A stretch of 64,000 bases of DNA from Pseudomonas piscis (GTDB lineage Bacteria; Pseudomonadota; Gammaproteobacteria; Pseudomonadales; Pseudomonadaceae): assembly GCF_009380155.1 (NCBI RefSeq), contig NZ_WHUV01000004.1:1-64000 (forward strand), read 5' to 3'. A program made the translations under genes and the position numbers. Below the pieces are notes generated by a model, which saw only the letters and a program-made list of their open reading frames with translations, was not told the origin of the DNA and ran no database searches. Positions 8,520 to 17,916 of this stretch are shown here, piece after piece (position 1 is the stretch's first letter; every line of letters begins with the position of its first letter).

Positions 8520-10676
8520 GTGGAATCAGAAGTCCGTCGAGTGCAGCTCCATCATGATCCACGCGGTATGCATGACGACCCTTTGCTGGACGGTTTGCTG
8601 ACCCTCTGCTTCTTGCACCAGAAGCCCGCCAGCGCGGCAATGCTGACCACCGGCCTGCCATTGCCGTCCCAGCGCCTGAGCGCCGCGCTGCTGCCTCGCG
8701 CAGCGGCCCGGGCCGGGCTCCAGGGCCGCGTCCTGCGGCGCAAGCTGGAACAGATCCCGAGCATCGCCATGCCCGCCCTGCTGTTGCTCAAGGACGGCCG
8801 CAGCGCCGTGCTGCTGGGCTGGCAGGGCGATGACCAGGCACGGCTGTTGCTCAGCGAGAGCGATGGCGGCGAGGTCTGCGTCAACCGCGAGCTGCTGGCC
8901 GACGACTATATCGGGCAGGTGTTCTTCGCCCAGCCCCAGCACAAGTTCGACGTCAACCACGGTTCGCTGATCCCTCGGGCCCGCTCCTGGTTCCGCGATA
9001 CCCTCAAGCGCTCGCGCTGGCTGTACATCGATGCCGTCGCCGCCAGCCTGCTGATCAACATCATCGCCATGGCCGCGCCGCTGTTCGTGATGAACGTCTA
9101 CGACCGGGTGGTGCCCAACCAGGCGACCGCGACCCTGTGGATGTTGTCCATCGGCATCATCGGCGCCTATGTCTTCGACCTGATCCTCAAGGGCTTGCGC
9201 AGCCTGTGCCTGGACCTTGCCGGGAAGAAGACCGACCTGATCATCTCCGCCACGCTGTTCGAGCGCATCGTCGGCATGGCCATGAAGTACCGGCCCCCGC
9301 GGGTCGGCAGCTTCGCCCAGAACATCCACGAGTTCCAGAGCCTGCGGGACTTCCTTGCCTCGCTGACCCTTACCAGTCTCATCGACCTGCCCTTCACCCT
9401 GCTGATCTTCCTGGTGATCGCCATCCTCGGCGGGCACCTGGTGTGGATCCCGGTGCTGGCCTTCCCCATCGCCCTGGGTATCGGCTATGCGTTGCAGAAG
9501 CCCCTGGTGGCGACCATGGAGAAGACCATGGCCCTGGGCGCCGAGCGCCAGTCGAGCCTGATCGAGACCCTGGCCGGGCTGGATGCGGTCAAGGTCAACA
9601 ACGCCGAGAGCGAGCGCCAGTACCAGTGGGAGCAGACCATCGGCACCCTCAGCCGCCTCGAGCTGCGGGTCAAGATGCTCTCCAGCCTGGCGATGAACAT
9701 CACCCTGCTGATCCAGCAACTGGCCGGGGTGGTGATGATCATCTTCGGCGTGTACCAGATCATCGACGGCAACCTCAGCATGGGCGGCCTGATCGCCTGC
9801 TACATGCTCAGCGGCCGGGCCCTGAGCCCGCTGGCTTCGCTGTCCGGCCTGCTGACCCGCTACCAGCAGGCCCGCGTCACCATGACCTCGGTGGACCAGA
9901 TGATGGAGCTGCCCCAGGAGCGCAACTTCGGCGAGCGTCCGCTGAGCCGTAGCGTGCTGCAGGGCGCCATCGAATGCCGGCAGCTGAACTTCACCTACCC
10001 GGGCCAGCAGAATCCGGCGCTGAAGAACATCAACCTGGTGATCAAGCCGGGCGAGAAGGTCGGCATCATCGGCCGCAGCGGCTCGGGCAAGAGCTCCCTG
10101 GCCAAGTTGCTGGTGGGCCTCTACCAGGCCGACTCCGGAGCCTTGCTGGTGGACGGCGTGGACATCCGCCAGATCGACGTCAGCGAGTTGCGCCACAACA
10201 TCGGCTACGTGCCCCAGGACATCCAGCTGCTGGCCGGCAGCCTGCGCGACAACCTGACTTCCGGCGCCCGCTACGTCGAGGACGAGCTGGTGCTGCAGGC
10301 CGCCGAGCTGGCTGGGGTCCACGAATTCGCCCGCCTGCATCCCCAGGGGTACGAGCTGCAAGTTGGCGAGCGCGGGCAGAACCTGTCCGGCGGCCAGCGG
10401 CAGAACGTCGCCCTAGCCCGCGCCCTGTTGCTCAACCCGCAGATCCTGCTGCTCGACGAGCCCACCAGCGCCATGGACAACACCGGTGAGGAGCGCTTGA
10501 AACAGCGCCTGGAAGCGGTGGTGCAGACCAAGACCGTGGTCCTGGTGACCCATCGGGCCTCGCTGTTGTCGTTGGTCGACCGGCTGCTGGTGGTCGACCG
10601 TGGGCAGATCCTGGCCGATGGTCCGAAAGCAGTGGTCATGGAAGCGTTGAAGAAGGGGCAGATCAGTGTTGCTTAA
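8520..10676 (+). CDS. lapB: Type I secretion ABC transporter (permease/ATPase) for LapA
   Basis: Inner-membrane ATPase that powers LapA export. The 718 residues comprise an N-terminal C39-like domain that looks non-catalytic (residues ~1-130), a six-helix transmembrane region (~150-430), and a nucleotide-binding domain with Walker A GRSGSGKSS (near residue 520), signature LSGGQRQ and Walker B ILLLDEPTS. I chose the GTG at 8520 (VESEV...) because AAGAG lies about 8 bases upstream; a GTG at 8511 is in frame but too close to any ribosome site. The 3' end overlaps lapC by 11 bases, indicating translational coupling. A bacteriocin-type peptidase/ABC exporter is the alternative, but the lapA neighbour decides it. 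Confidence 0.9.
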   Translation: MESEVRRVQLHHDPRGMHDDPLLDGLLTLCFLHQKPASAAMLTTGLPLPSQRLSAALLPRAAARAGLQGRVLRRKLEQIPSIAMPALLLLKDGRSAVLLGWQGDDQARLLLSESDGGEVCVNRELLADDYIGQVFFAQPQHKFDVNHGSLIPRARSWFRDTLKRSRWLYIDAVAASLLINIIAMAAPLFVMNVYDRVVPNQATATLWMLSIGIIGAYVFDLILKGLRSLCLDLAGKKTDLIISATLFERIVGMAMKYRPPRVGSFAQNIHEFQSLRDFLASLTLTSLIDLPFTLLIFLVIAILGGHLVWIPVLAFPIALGIGYALQKPLVATMEKTMALGAERQSSLIETLAGLDAVKVNNAESERQYQWEQTIGTLSRLELRVKMLSSLAMNITLLIQQLAGVVMIIFGVYQIIDGNLSMGGLIACYMLSGRALSPLASLSGLLTRYQQARVTMTSVDQMMELPQERNFGERPLSRSVLQGAIECRQLNFTYPGQQNPALKNINLVIKPGEKVGIIGRSGSGKSSLAKLLVGLYQADSGALLVDGVDIRQIDVSELRHNIGYVPQDIQLLAGSLRDNLTSGARYVEDELVLQAAELAGVHEFARLHPQGYELQVGERGQNLSGGQRQNVALARALLLNPQILLLDEPTSAMDNTGEERLKQRLEAVVQTKTVVLVTHRASLLSLVDRLLVVDRGQILADGPKAVVMEALKKGQISVA

Positions 10677-12033
10677 GCCGGAAATCAGGGACTCGATCCG
10701 CCGTTATTTCAAGGGCAGCGATTCCCTCCAGGGGCAGCCGCTGCCCGAGGTCAACAAGGCCCTGATCGAAGATACGCCACGGGTCATCCGCCTGACCATC
10801 TGGGGCATCATCGCCTTCTTCCTGTTCATGCTGCTGTGGGCCAACTTCGCGGTGATCGACGAAGTGACCAAGGGCGAGGGCAAGGCGATTCCTTCCTCCA
10901 AGGTGCAGAAGATCCAGAACCTTGAAGGCGGGATCGTTGCCGAGCTGTACGTCAAGGAAGGCCAGGTGGTGGAGGCCGGTGCGCCGCTGATCCGGCTGGA
11001 CGACACGCGCTTCCAGTCCAACGTCGGCGAGACTGAGACCGTGCGCCTGTCCATGCTGCTGCGGGTCGAGCGCCTGAGCGCCGAGGTGGAGGAGCGTCCG
11101 CTGAATTTCCCCGAGGAAGCGCTGCGGGATGCCCCGGGCCAGGCGGCCAGCGAGAAGTCCCTGTACGAAAGCCGGCGCCAGCAGCTGCATGACGAGATTG
11201 GCGGCATGCAGGAGCAACTGATCCAGAAGCAGCAGGAGCTGCGCGAGTTCAACTCCAAGCAGGCGCAATACCGCCAGCAACTGGGCCTGCAACGCCAGGA
11301 AATCAACATGTCCGAGCCGCTGGTGGCCCAGGGCGCGGTGTCGCCGGTGGAAGTGCTGCGGCTCAAGCGGGCCGAGGTCGAGACCCGTGGCCAGTTGGAC
11401 GCCACTACCCTGGCGATTCCCCGCGCCGAGTCGGCGATCAAGGAAGTGCAGCGCAAGATCGACGAAACCCGCGGCAAGTTCCGCAGCGAGGCCCTGACCC
11501 AGCTCAACGAGGCCCGCACCGAACTGAACAAGGCCAGCGCCACCGGCAAGGCCCTGGAGGACCGGGTCAGCCGGACCATGGTCACAACGCCGGTGCGCGG
11601 CATCGTCAAGCAGTTGATGGTCAACACCATCGGCGGGGTGATCCAGCCGGGCAGCGACATGGTGGAAATCGTGCCGCTGGACGACACCTTGCTGGTGGAA
11701 GCCAAGATCCGTCCCCAGGACATCGCCTTCCTGCACCCGGGGCAAGAGGCGATCGTCAAGTTCAGCGCCTATGACTACACCATCTACGGCGGCCTCAAGG
11801 CCCGCCTGGAGCAGATCGGCGCCGACACCATCACCGACGAAGACAAGAAGACCACCTACTACATGATCAAGCTGCGTACCGAGCGCAGCCACCTGGGCAG
11901 TGACGACAAGCCGCTGCTGATCATCCCCGGGATGGTGGCCTCGGTGGACATCATCACCGGCAAGAAGAGCATCCTCAGCTACCTGCTCAAGCCGATCATC
12001 CGCGCCCGCGCCGAAGCCCTGCACGAACGCTGA
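10666..12033 (+). CDS. lapC: HlyD-family membrane fusion protein of the LapA exporter
   Basis: Periplasmic adaptor linking LapB to LapE. The 455-residue protein starts at a GTG overlapping the end of lapB. It has a short cytoplasmic N-terminus, a single transmembrane helix at about residues 40-62 (IIAFFLFMLLWANFAVI), a lipoyl-like half (NLEGGIVAELYVKEGQVV), a long Gln/Glu/Arg-rich coiled-coil hairpin (~120-290), the second lipoyl half, and a beta-barrel end (RTERSHLG...PGMVASVDIITGKKS) typical of type I secretion adaptors. It is the last gene of the lapEBC set; a GC-rich hairpin without a clear T-run follows. Confidence 0.9.
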   Translation: MLLKPEIRDSIRRYFKGSDSLQGQPLPEVNKALIEDTPRVIRLTIWGIIAFFLFMLLWANFAVIDEVTKGEGKAIPSSKVQKIQNLEGGIVAELYVKEGQVVEAGAPLIRLDDTRFQSNVGETETVRLSMLLRVERLSAEVEERPLNFPEEALRDAPGQAASEKSLYESRRQQLHDEIGGMQEQLIQKQQELREFNSKQAQYRQQLGLQRQEINMSEPLVAQGAVSPVEVLRLKRAEVETRGQLDATTLAIPRAESAIKEVQRKIDETRGKFRSEALTQLNEARTELNKASATGKALEDRVSRTMVTTPVRGIVKQLMVNTIGGVIQPGSDMVEIVPLDDTLLVEAKIRPQDIAFLHPGQEAIVKFSAYDYTIYGGLKARLEQIGADTITDEDKKTTYYMIKLRTERSHLGSDDKPLLIIPGMVASVDIITGKKSILSYLLKPIIRARAEALHER

Positions 12034-12186
12034 TCCCTTCCCTGCACCATGCTTGTTCGCCGGACGGCCCTTCGGGGCCGCCTGTCCCGGCAAGCCGTGG
12101 CGTGGGTTGATCCCGCTCAGGATCGCGACCCGCAAGCCTGCTAGGATTGCGTTCCAGTCATCATCGATCAGTCATGAGTGCTCAAC

Positions 12187-13110
12187 ATGCAACTTCCGGA
12201 CATGAATCTCCTCGTGGCCCTCGACATCCTGCTGGACGAGGGCAGCGTGGTGGGCGCCGCGCGCCGCATGAACCTCAGCCCGGCGGCCATGAGCCGGACC
12301 CTGACGCGAATCCGCGAAGCCCTGGGCGATCCGGTGCTGGTGCGCGCCGGGCGCGGCTTGGTGCCGACGCCCAAGGCCTTGGAACTGCGGGCCCAGGTGC
12401 ATGATCTGGTGGAGCAGGCAGCACTGGTGTTCCGTTCGGCGGACACCATCGATCTCGCCTCGCTGCAGCGACGCTTCAGCGTGCGTGCCAACGACTTCTT
12501 CGTCGGTGTGTACGGTGGCCGCCTGATCGATATCCTGGAGCGCCACGCGCCGCTGTGCGAGCTGCGCTTCGTCCCCGAAGGCGATGGCGATGACGAGGCC
12601 CTGCGCGAAGGACGGATCGACCTGCGCATCAGCAATACCCGGCCCCTGAGCCCGGAAGTGAAGGTGCAGAACCTGTTCACCACCAATTTCGTCGGACTGG
12701 TGCGCGAAGACCACCCGGTGCTGGCCGAAGAGATCACCGCCGAGCGGTTTGCCGCCTATCCCCACATCAGCATGTCCCGCCGCGGCATCGCCCGTGGGCC
12801 GATCGACGTGGCGCTGGCCGAACAGGGGCTCAAGCGTCGGGTGCCGATGATCGCTCCGGGCTTCCACGCCGCAATGTTCATGCTGCCGGACTCGGACCTG
12901 ATCCTGCCGGTGCCCAAGGAGACCCAGTTCAGCGTTCGGCGCCTGGGGCTACGGCTGCGCTCCTTCGTTTTGCCGATCTCCCTGCCGACCCTGATCCTCA
13001 CCCAGTCCTGGCACCCGCGCTACGACAAGGACCAGGCCCACAAGTGGTTTCGCGAAGTGGTCCGCACCTGCTGCCACGAGACCTGGAAGCAAGCCCAGCA
13101 GGGTGGCTGA
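12187..13110 (+). CDS. LysR-family transcriptional regulator
   Basis: A 307-residue regulator with an N-terminal winged helix-turn-helix (residues ~3-62; GSVVGAARRMNLSPAAMSRT) and a C-terminal effector-binding domain (~90-295). An in-frame GTG lies three codons upstream at 12178; I prefer the ATG at 12187 because MQLPDMNLLVALDILLDEG is the usual beginning for this family. Unusually for a LysR regulator it is not divergent from a target: it lies upstream of, and co-directional with, the MFS efflux genes starting at 13228. The gap of 117 bases allows a separate promoter. Control of the downstream pump is inferred from position only; the effector is unknown. Confidence 0.85.
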   Translation: MQLPDMNLLVALDILLDEGSVVGAARRMNLSPAAMSRTLTRIREALGDPVLVRAGRGLVPTPKALELRAQVHDLVEQAALVFRSADTIDLASLQRRFSVRANDFFVGVYGGRLIDILERHAPLCELRFVPEGDGDDEALREGRIDLRISNTRPLSPEVKVQNLFTTNFVGLVREDHPVLAEEITAERFAAYPHISMSRRGIARGPIDVALAEQGLKRRVPMIAPGFHAAMFMLPDSDLILPVPKETQFSVRRLGLRLRSFVLPISLPTLILTQSWHPRYDKDQAHKWFREVVRTCCHETWKQAQQGG

Positions 13111-13227
13111 AGCAGGGGCGCCGATCATTGCGTTTGGTGCATTTATTAAGTTCCGATAAGTCAGTTTTCGTCAGCACTGGCTGTTCATAAACTGCTCTGG
13201 TATTTCCTTACCTGGAGCAGTACGTCC

Positions 13228-14772
13228 ATGAGTTCCCTCGCTGTCGCTGCGCCTGCTTCGGTCGAAGCCGCCAGCAAGCCGGCAGCCCCTCCTGCGCAAA
13301 CCTTCGGGCTGCGGATCGTCATCGGCCTGGTGGGTGTCCTGCTGGCGGTGCTGGTCTCCGGCCTCAACGAGATGGTGACCAAGATCGCCCTGGCGGATAT
13401 CCGCGGCGCGCTGTTCATCGGCTATGACGAAGGCACCTGGCTGGTGGCCTGCTACACCGCCACCTCGGTGGCTGCCATGGCGTTCGCGCCCTGGTGTTCG
13501 GTGACCTTTTCCCTGCGGCGCTTCACCCTCTGTGCCATCGCGCTGTTCACCCTGCTGGGGATCTTGTGTCCCTTCGCCCCCAACTACGAGAGCCTGTTGC
13601 TCCTGCGGACCCTGCAAGGCCTGGCCGGCGGCGCCTTGCCGCCGATGCTGATGACCGTGGCCCTGCGTTTCCTGCCGGCCAACATCAAGCTCTATGGCCT
13701 GGCCGGCTATGCCCTGACCGCCACCTTCGGCCCGAGCCTGGGCACGCCGCTGGCGGCGCTGTGGACCGAATACGTGGGCTGGCGCTGGGCCTTCTGGCAA
13801 GTGGTGGTGCCGTGCCTGCTGGCCATGGCGGCGGTCGCCTACGGCCTGCCCCAGGACCCGCTGCGCCTCGAGCGTTTCAAGCAGTTCAACTGGCGAGGCC
13901 TGCTGCTGGGCTTCCCGGCGATCTGCATGCTGGTGATCGGCATCCTGCAGGGCAATCGCCTGGACTGGTTCGAGTCGCCATTGATCACCCTGTTGCTCGG
14001 AGGCGGCCTGATCCTGCTGGTGCTGTTCATGATCAATGAATGGTCGCAGCCGATTCCCTTCTTCAAGCTGCAGATGCTGGGCATCCGCAACCTGTCGTTT
14101 TCCCTGCTGACCCTGGCCGGGGTGCTGGTGGTGCTCACCGCGGTGATCATCATTCCGTCTGCCTACCTGGCCCAGGTCCAGGGCTACCGGCCGTTGCAGA
14201 CGGCGCCGGTGATGCTGGTGATGGCCTTGCCGCAACTGATCGCCCTGCCGCTGGTGGCGGCCCTGTGCAACCTGCGCTGGGTCGACTGCCGCTGGGTGCT
14301 GGGGATCGGCCTGGGCATGCTGACCCTGTCGTGCCTGGGCGGTACGCACCTGACTTCGGTATGGATCCGCGACGATTTCTATGTGCTGCAACTGCTGCAG
14401 ATCTTCGGCCAGCCGATGGCGGTGCTGCCCTTGCTGATGCTCGCCACCGGCAGCATCGCGCCGGTGGAGGGGCCTTTCGCCTCGTCCTGGTTCAACACGG
14501 TCAAGGGCCTGGCGGCGGTGATCGCCACCGGGGTCCTGGACGTGCTGACCACCCACCGCCTGCACCTGCACTCCACCATGCTGGTGGACAGCCTGGGCAA
14601 CTCGCCCCTGGTGGACGACCGGGTGCCCGGCCTGGCCGCGCGCCTGCACCAGCAGGCGCTGGTCCTGACCTCCGCCGACCTCTATTTCTGCATGGCAGGG
14701 GTGGCCGCTGCGCTGATCCTGCTGATTTTCTGGCTGCCGACGCGGATCTATCCACCGCGGGCGCCTGTTTGA
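13228..14772 (+). CDS. MFS drug/H+ antiporter, DHA2 (EmrB/QacA-like)
   Basis: A 514-residue inner-membrane exporter with about 14 hydrophobic helices spread over residues ~30-505, fitting the DHA2 branch (EmrB-type) rather than 12-helix pumps. Motif-like features include the acidic loop FIGYDEGTW after helix 1 and the GPSLGTPLAALWTEYVGWR motif-C region. The ATG follows CTGGAGCAG. It is followed by an EmrA-like adaptor 26 bases on and an outer-membrane channel, so the three products would form a tripartite pump spanning both membranes. Substrate cannot be read from the sequence. Confidence 0.87.
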   Translation: MSSLAVAAPASVEAASKPAAPPAQTFGLRIVIGLVGVLLAVLVSGLNEMVTKIALADIRGALFIGYDEGTWLVACYTATSVAAMAFAPWCSVTFSLRRFTLCAIALFTLLGILCPFAPNYESLLLLRTLQGLAGGALPPMLMTVALRFLPANIKLYGLAGYALTATFGPSLGTPLAALWTEYVGWRWAFWQVVVPCLLAMAAVAYGLPQDPLRLERFKQFNWRGLLLGFPAICMLVIGILQGNRLDWFESPLITLLLGGGLILLVLFMINEWSQPIPFFKLQMLGIRNLSFSLLTLAGVLVVLTAVIIIPSAYLAQVQGYRPLQTAPVMLVMALPQLIALPLVAALCNLRWVDCRWVLGIGLGMLTLSCLGGTHLTSVWIRDDFYVLQLLQIFGQPMAVLPLLMLATGSIAPVEGPFASSWFNTVKGLAAVIATGVLDVLTTHRLHLHSTMLVDSLGNSPLVDDRVPGLAARLHQQALVLTSADLYFCMAGVAAALILLIFWLPTRIYPPRAPV

Positions 14773-14798
14773 ACGCTGATTGATACGGAAGAATTCCC

Positions 14799-15869
14799 AT
14801 GACTATTGCAAGCAAAGACAAGATCGCCGTCGCGGTGGCGGCGGTAGCGGCCCTCGGCGTGCTCGCCTACCTGGTGGCGCCGGGGCTGTTCGGCCGCTCC
14901 AGCGAACAGAGCACCAACGATGCCTTCATCGCCGCCGACTACACCCTGGTGGCGCCCCGTGTGGCGGGGTTCATCAAGGAGGTGCTGGTGGAAGACAACC
15001 AGCAGGTCAAGGCCGGGCAACTGCTGGCGCTGATCGATGATCGCGACCTGCGGGCCGCGGCCCAGGCGGCGGACGCCGAGACCCTGGTGGCCAAGGCGCA
15101 ATTGCAGAACGCCCGGGCGACCCTGGACCGCCAGAGCTCGGTGATCGCCCAGGCCCAGGCCGCGGTGGTGGCTGCCCGGGCCGAGTTGGATTTCGCCCAG
15201 CATGAACTCAATCGCTACAACCACCTGGCCGGGGTCGGCGCCGGCACCGTGCAGAACGCCCAGCAAGCACGTACCCGCATCGACCAGGCCAGCGCCCGGT
15301 TGGCGACGACCACGGCGGCCCTGGCGGCGGAACGCAAGCAGGTGGAAATCCTCACCGCCCAGCGCGATGCCGCCGAAGGTGGCCTGAAACGGGCACAGGC
15401 GGCCCTGGAAATGGCCAGCTACGAGCTGTCCTACACCCGCATCGTCGCCCCGGTCGACGGCATGGTCGGCGAGCGCGCGGTGCGGGTCGGCGCCTACGTC
15501 ACCCCCGGCAGCAAGATCCTTGCCGTGGTGCCATTGCAGCAGGCCTATGTCGTGGCCAACTTCCAGGAAACCCAGCTCACTGCCATGCACGCCGGGCAAG
15601 TGGTCGAGGTGCGTGTCGACAGCCTCGGCGGCGAGACCCTGCATGGCCGTGTCGAAAGCCTGGCCCCGGCCACTGGCGTGACCTTCGCCGCGGTGAAGCC
15701 GGACAACGCCACGGGCAACTTCACCAAGGTGGTGCAGCGCATCCCGGTGAAGATCCTCCTGGACCCCGACCAGCCCATGGCCGAGCGCCTGCGCGTGGGC
15801 ATGTCGGTGGAAGCCAGCGTCGATACCCGCAGCTCCGCCACCAGCGCCCGTGAGGTGACCCAGCGATGA
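14799..15869 (+). CDS. EmrA/HlyD-family efflux adaptor
   Basis: A 356-residue periplasmic membrane fusion protein. It has one N-terminal transmembrane helix (residues ~8-28, IAVAVAAVAALGVLAYLV), a first lipoyl half (NDAFIAADYTLVAPRVAGF, typical of EmrA), an alpha-helical hairpin (~75-205, Ala/Gln-rich), the second lipoyl half (YTRIVAPVDGMVGERAV) and a beta-barrel end (RIPVKILLDPDQP). Its stop overlaps the next start as ATGA, coupling it to the outer membrane component. It would bridge the MFS protein and that channel. Confidence 0.88.
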   Translation: MTIASKDKIAVAVAAVAALGVLAYLVAPGLFGRSSEQSTNDAFIAADYTLVAPRVAGFIKEVLVEDNQQVKAGQLLALIDDRDLRAAAQAADAETLVAKAQLQNARATLDRQSSVIAQAQAAVVAARAELDFAQHELNRYNHLAGVGAGTVQNAQQARTRIDQASARLATTTAALAAERKQVEILTAQRDAAEGGLKRAQAALEMASYELSYTRIVAPVDGMVGERAVRVGAYVTPGSKILAVVPLQQAYVVANFQETQLTAMHAGQVVEVRVDSLGGETLHGRVESLAPATGVTFAAVKPDNATGNFTKVVQRIPVKILLDPDQPMAERLRVGMSVEASVDTRSSATSAREVTQR

Positions 15870-17335
15870 GCCGCGAATACAGCAGCCACGGAGCCCGTAC
15901 TCTGCTGGCGGTGAGCTTGTTGGCGCTGGCGGCGTGCACTGTCGGCCCGGATTTCCAGCGGCCCCAAGCCACCCAGCTCCAGGCCTGGCCGACGCCGGCA
16001 CAGGCCGCCGACAGCCAGGCGGTGGACAGCACCCTGCAAGAGCGCTGGTGGGAAGTGTTCGCCGACGCGCAACTGTCGGCCCTGAGCCGTCGGGCCCTGA
16101 CCGACAACCTCGACTTGCAACTGGCCACCAGTCGCTTGCAGCAGAGCCGGGCAGCGCGCCAGGTGATCACCGCCCAGCGCTATCCCGGCACTGCCGCCAA
16201 TGGCGGCTATGGACGCAAGCGCAACAGCAGCGAAGGCCTGAACGACCCTTCCGGGCACCAGGGCAAGTCCGACTTCAACCTCTGGGAAAGCGGTTTCTCG
16301 GCCTCCTGGGAGCTGGATTTCTGGGGCCGCGTGCGGCGCGAGACCGAGGCCGCCGATGCCAGCCTGGAGGTGGCGGAAAATGACCGGCGCGTAGTGTTGC
16401 TGTCGGTGCTGGCGGAAACCGCCCAGGACTACATCCAATTGCGCAGCGTGCAAAGCACCCGGGCCGTCACCGAGCAGAACCTGGAGGTCGCGCGCCACAG
16501 CCTGAAGCTTTCGCAATTGCGCCTGGCCGACGGGGTGGCCACCGACCTGGACGTGGCCGAGGCCGCGGCCCAGGTCGCCACCATCGAGGCGCGCCTGCCG
16601 GAGTTGCAGCAGCGCCAGGCGCAGTTGATCAATGCCCTGAGCCTGCTGTTGGGCGAGCCGCCCCAGGCCTTGCAGAAGGAGTTGGCCGGCGATGCGCCAG
16701 TGCCGCAGCCGCCGGTGCGGTTGGCGATCGGCCTGCCTTCGCAACTGGCCGAGCGCCGTCCAGACATCCGCCAGGCCGAGGCGCGGTTGCATGCGGCCAC
16801 GGCCAGCATCGGCGTGGCCAAGGGGGATTTCTATCCGCGCATCACCCTGTCCGGCAACTTCGGCTCCCAGGCCATGCAGTTGGCGGACTTCGGCTCCTGG
16901 AACTCCCGGCAGTACAGCTTCGGCCCGCAGTTCAGCCTGCCGCTGTTCGACGGCGGTCGCCTGCGCGGCGTGCTCAAGCTGCGTGAAGCCCAGCAGCAGG
17001 AAGCGGCGGTGGCCTACCAGCAGACCGTGCTGCGGGCCTGGCATGAAATCGACGACCAGCTGACTCGCTACAACGCCAGCCAACTGCGGCGCGACAGCCT
17101 CGCCGAGGCGGTGCGGCAGAACCAGATCGCCCTGCGTACCGCGCAGCAGCAGTACATCGAGGGGGTGGTGGACTTCGTCAACGTCCTGACCGTGCAGGGC
17201 GCCTTGCTGGCCACCCAGGAACAGCTGGTGGAAAGCTCCGCCGGGGTATCCCTGGCCATGGTCGGTTTGTACAAGGCCCTGGGCGGTGGCTGGGAGTCGG
17301 TATACCCGCTCCAGGCGTCTGCCCCGGCCCGGTGA
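15866..17335 (+). CDS. Outer membrane efflux lipoprotein, OprM/NodT family
   Basis: A 489-residue TolC-fold channel that is probably lipid-anchored: the signal peptide ends in a lipobox LLALAAC (Cys near residue 25) followed by TVGPDFQRP, the classic OprM/NodT start. Two OEP repeats follow (~60-250 and ~270-460), with the family word RPDIRQAEARLHAATA near residue 300. The start codon overlaps the preceding stop (ATGA). It completes the MFS-HlyD-OMF cassette. A second, unrelated-sequence member of the family occurs at 31590-33035. Confidence 0.9.
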   Translation: MSREYSSHGARTLLAVSLLALAACTVGPDFQRPQATQLQAWPTPAQAADSQAVDSTLQERWWEVFADAQLSALSRRALTDNLDLQLATSRLQQSRAARQVITAQRYPGTAANGGYGRKRNSSEGLNDPSGHQGKSDFNLWESGFSASWELDFWGRVRRETEAADASLEVAENDRRVVLLSVLAETAQDYIQLRSVQSTRAVTEQNLEVARHSLKLSQLRLADGVATDLDVAEAAAQVATIEARLPELQQRQAQLINALSLLLGEPPQALQKELAGDAPVPQPPVRLAIGLPSQLAERRPDIRQAEARLHAATASIGVAKGDFYPRITLSGNFGSQAMQLADFGSWNSRQYSFGPQFSLPLFDGGRLRGVLKLREAQQQEAAVAYQQTVLRAWHEIDDQLTRYNASQLRRDSLAEAVRQNQIALRTAQQQYIEGVVDFVNVLTVQGALLATQEQLVESSAGVSLAMVGLYKALGGGWESVYPLQASAPAR

Positions 17336-17368
17336 AAACGCGCTTTGCCTGGTTGTTGCAAAAAGTGT

Positions 17369-17387
17369 AATGATAATTGCTCTCAAT
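17369..17387. promoter_or_regulatory. Fur-box-like site upstream of the sigma gene
   Basis: AATGATAATTGCTCTCAAT lies just upstream of the ECF sigma start and resembles the GATAAT-rich 19-base Fur consensus, with recognisable TGAT...ATCA ends. Iron-starvation sigma genes of the FecI class are commonly Fur-repressed, so placement fits. The match is imperfect in its right half, so this is a moderate-confidence site. It also argues for a translation start downstream of it (17407) rather than at the TTG of 17377. Confidence 0.5.
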
Positions 17388-17406
17388 CATGTGCGCGGTT
17401 CCATTC

Positions 17407-17916
17407 ATGGAAGCAACGACTGACGGCAAAGCGCAGGTCCATCGCCTGTATCAGGATCATCATGGCTGGTTGCAGGGTTGGTTGCGCAAGCGCCTGGGCG
17501 ATCGCGAGCATGCAGCCGACGTGGCGCAGGATACTTTCCTGCGCCTTTTGCTTTCCGGGCGTCTTCCCGGTCACCAGGAAGGTCGCAGCTACCTGGCGCA
17601 GATCGCGCGCAACCTGGTGATCGACCAATGGCGCCGCATGCGCATCGAGCGTGCCTACCTGGAAAGCATCGCCCATCTGCCGGAACCGCAGACGCCTTCG
17701 CTGGAAAGCCGCGCGCTGATTCTTGAAACCCTGATGCAGATCGACGCCATGCTCGATCGGATGCCCGACAAGGTCCGCCAGGCCTTTGTCATGTCGCAGT
17801 TCGAAGGGCTGGGCTACGCCCAGATCGCCGAGCGCCTGGAGGTGTCCGTCAGCTCGGTGCAGAAGTACATGATCCGGGCGATCCAGGCCTGTTATCAGGT
17901 GCTCTACGAAGAATGA
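17407..17916 (+). CDS. FecI-type ECF sigma factor (iron starvation)
   Basis: A 169-residue sigma factor directing transcription of the adjacent TonB receptor. Region 2 is marked by HAADVAQDTFLRLLLSG and IARNLVIDQWRR; region 4 by YAQIAERLEVSVSSVQKYM. Starts at TTG 17377 or ATG 17389 are possible; 17407 (MEATTDGKAQVHRLY) lies after the Fur-like box and begins close to the conserved domain. It overlaps fecR-like 17913 by four bases. The sigma/FecR/receptor order is the standard cell-surface signalling arrangement: the receptor signals through the periplasm to FecR, which then releases or activates the sigma factor. Confidence 0.88.
   Translation: MEATTDGKAQVHRLYQDHHGWLQGWLRKRLGDREHAADVAQDTFLRLLLSGRLPGHQEGRSYLAQIARNLVIDQWRRMRIERAYLESIAHLPEPQTPSLESRALILETLMQIDAMLDRMPDKVRQAFVMSQFEGLGYAQIAERLEVSVSSVQKYMIRAIQACYQVLYEE

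Noticed and set aside
8526..10361. Minus-strand open frame of 611 codons opposite lapB
   Set aside because: Antisense of lapB with improbable His/Gln/Asp-rich composition; lapB has all ABC motifs.
12058..12095. Terminator after lapC
   Set aside because: A GC hairpin is present but there is no T-run, so I could not support an intrinsic terminator.
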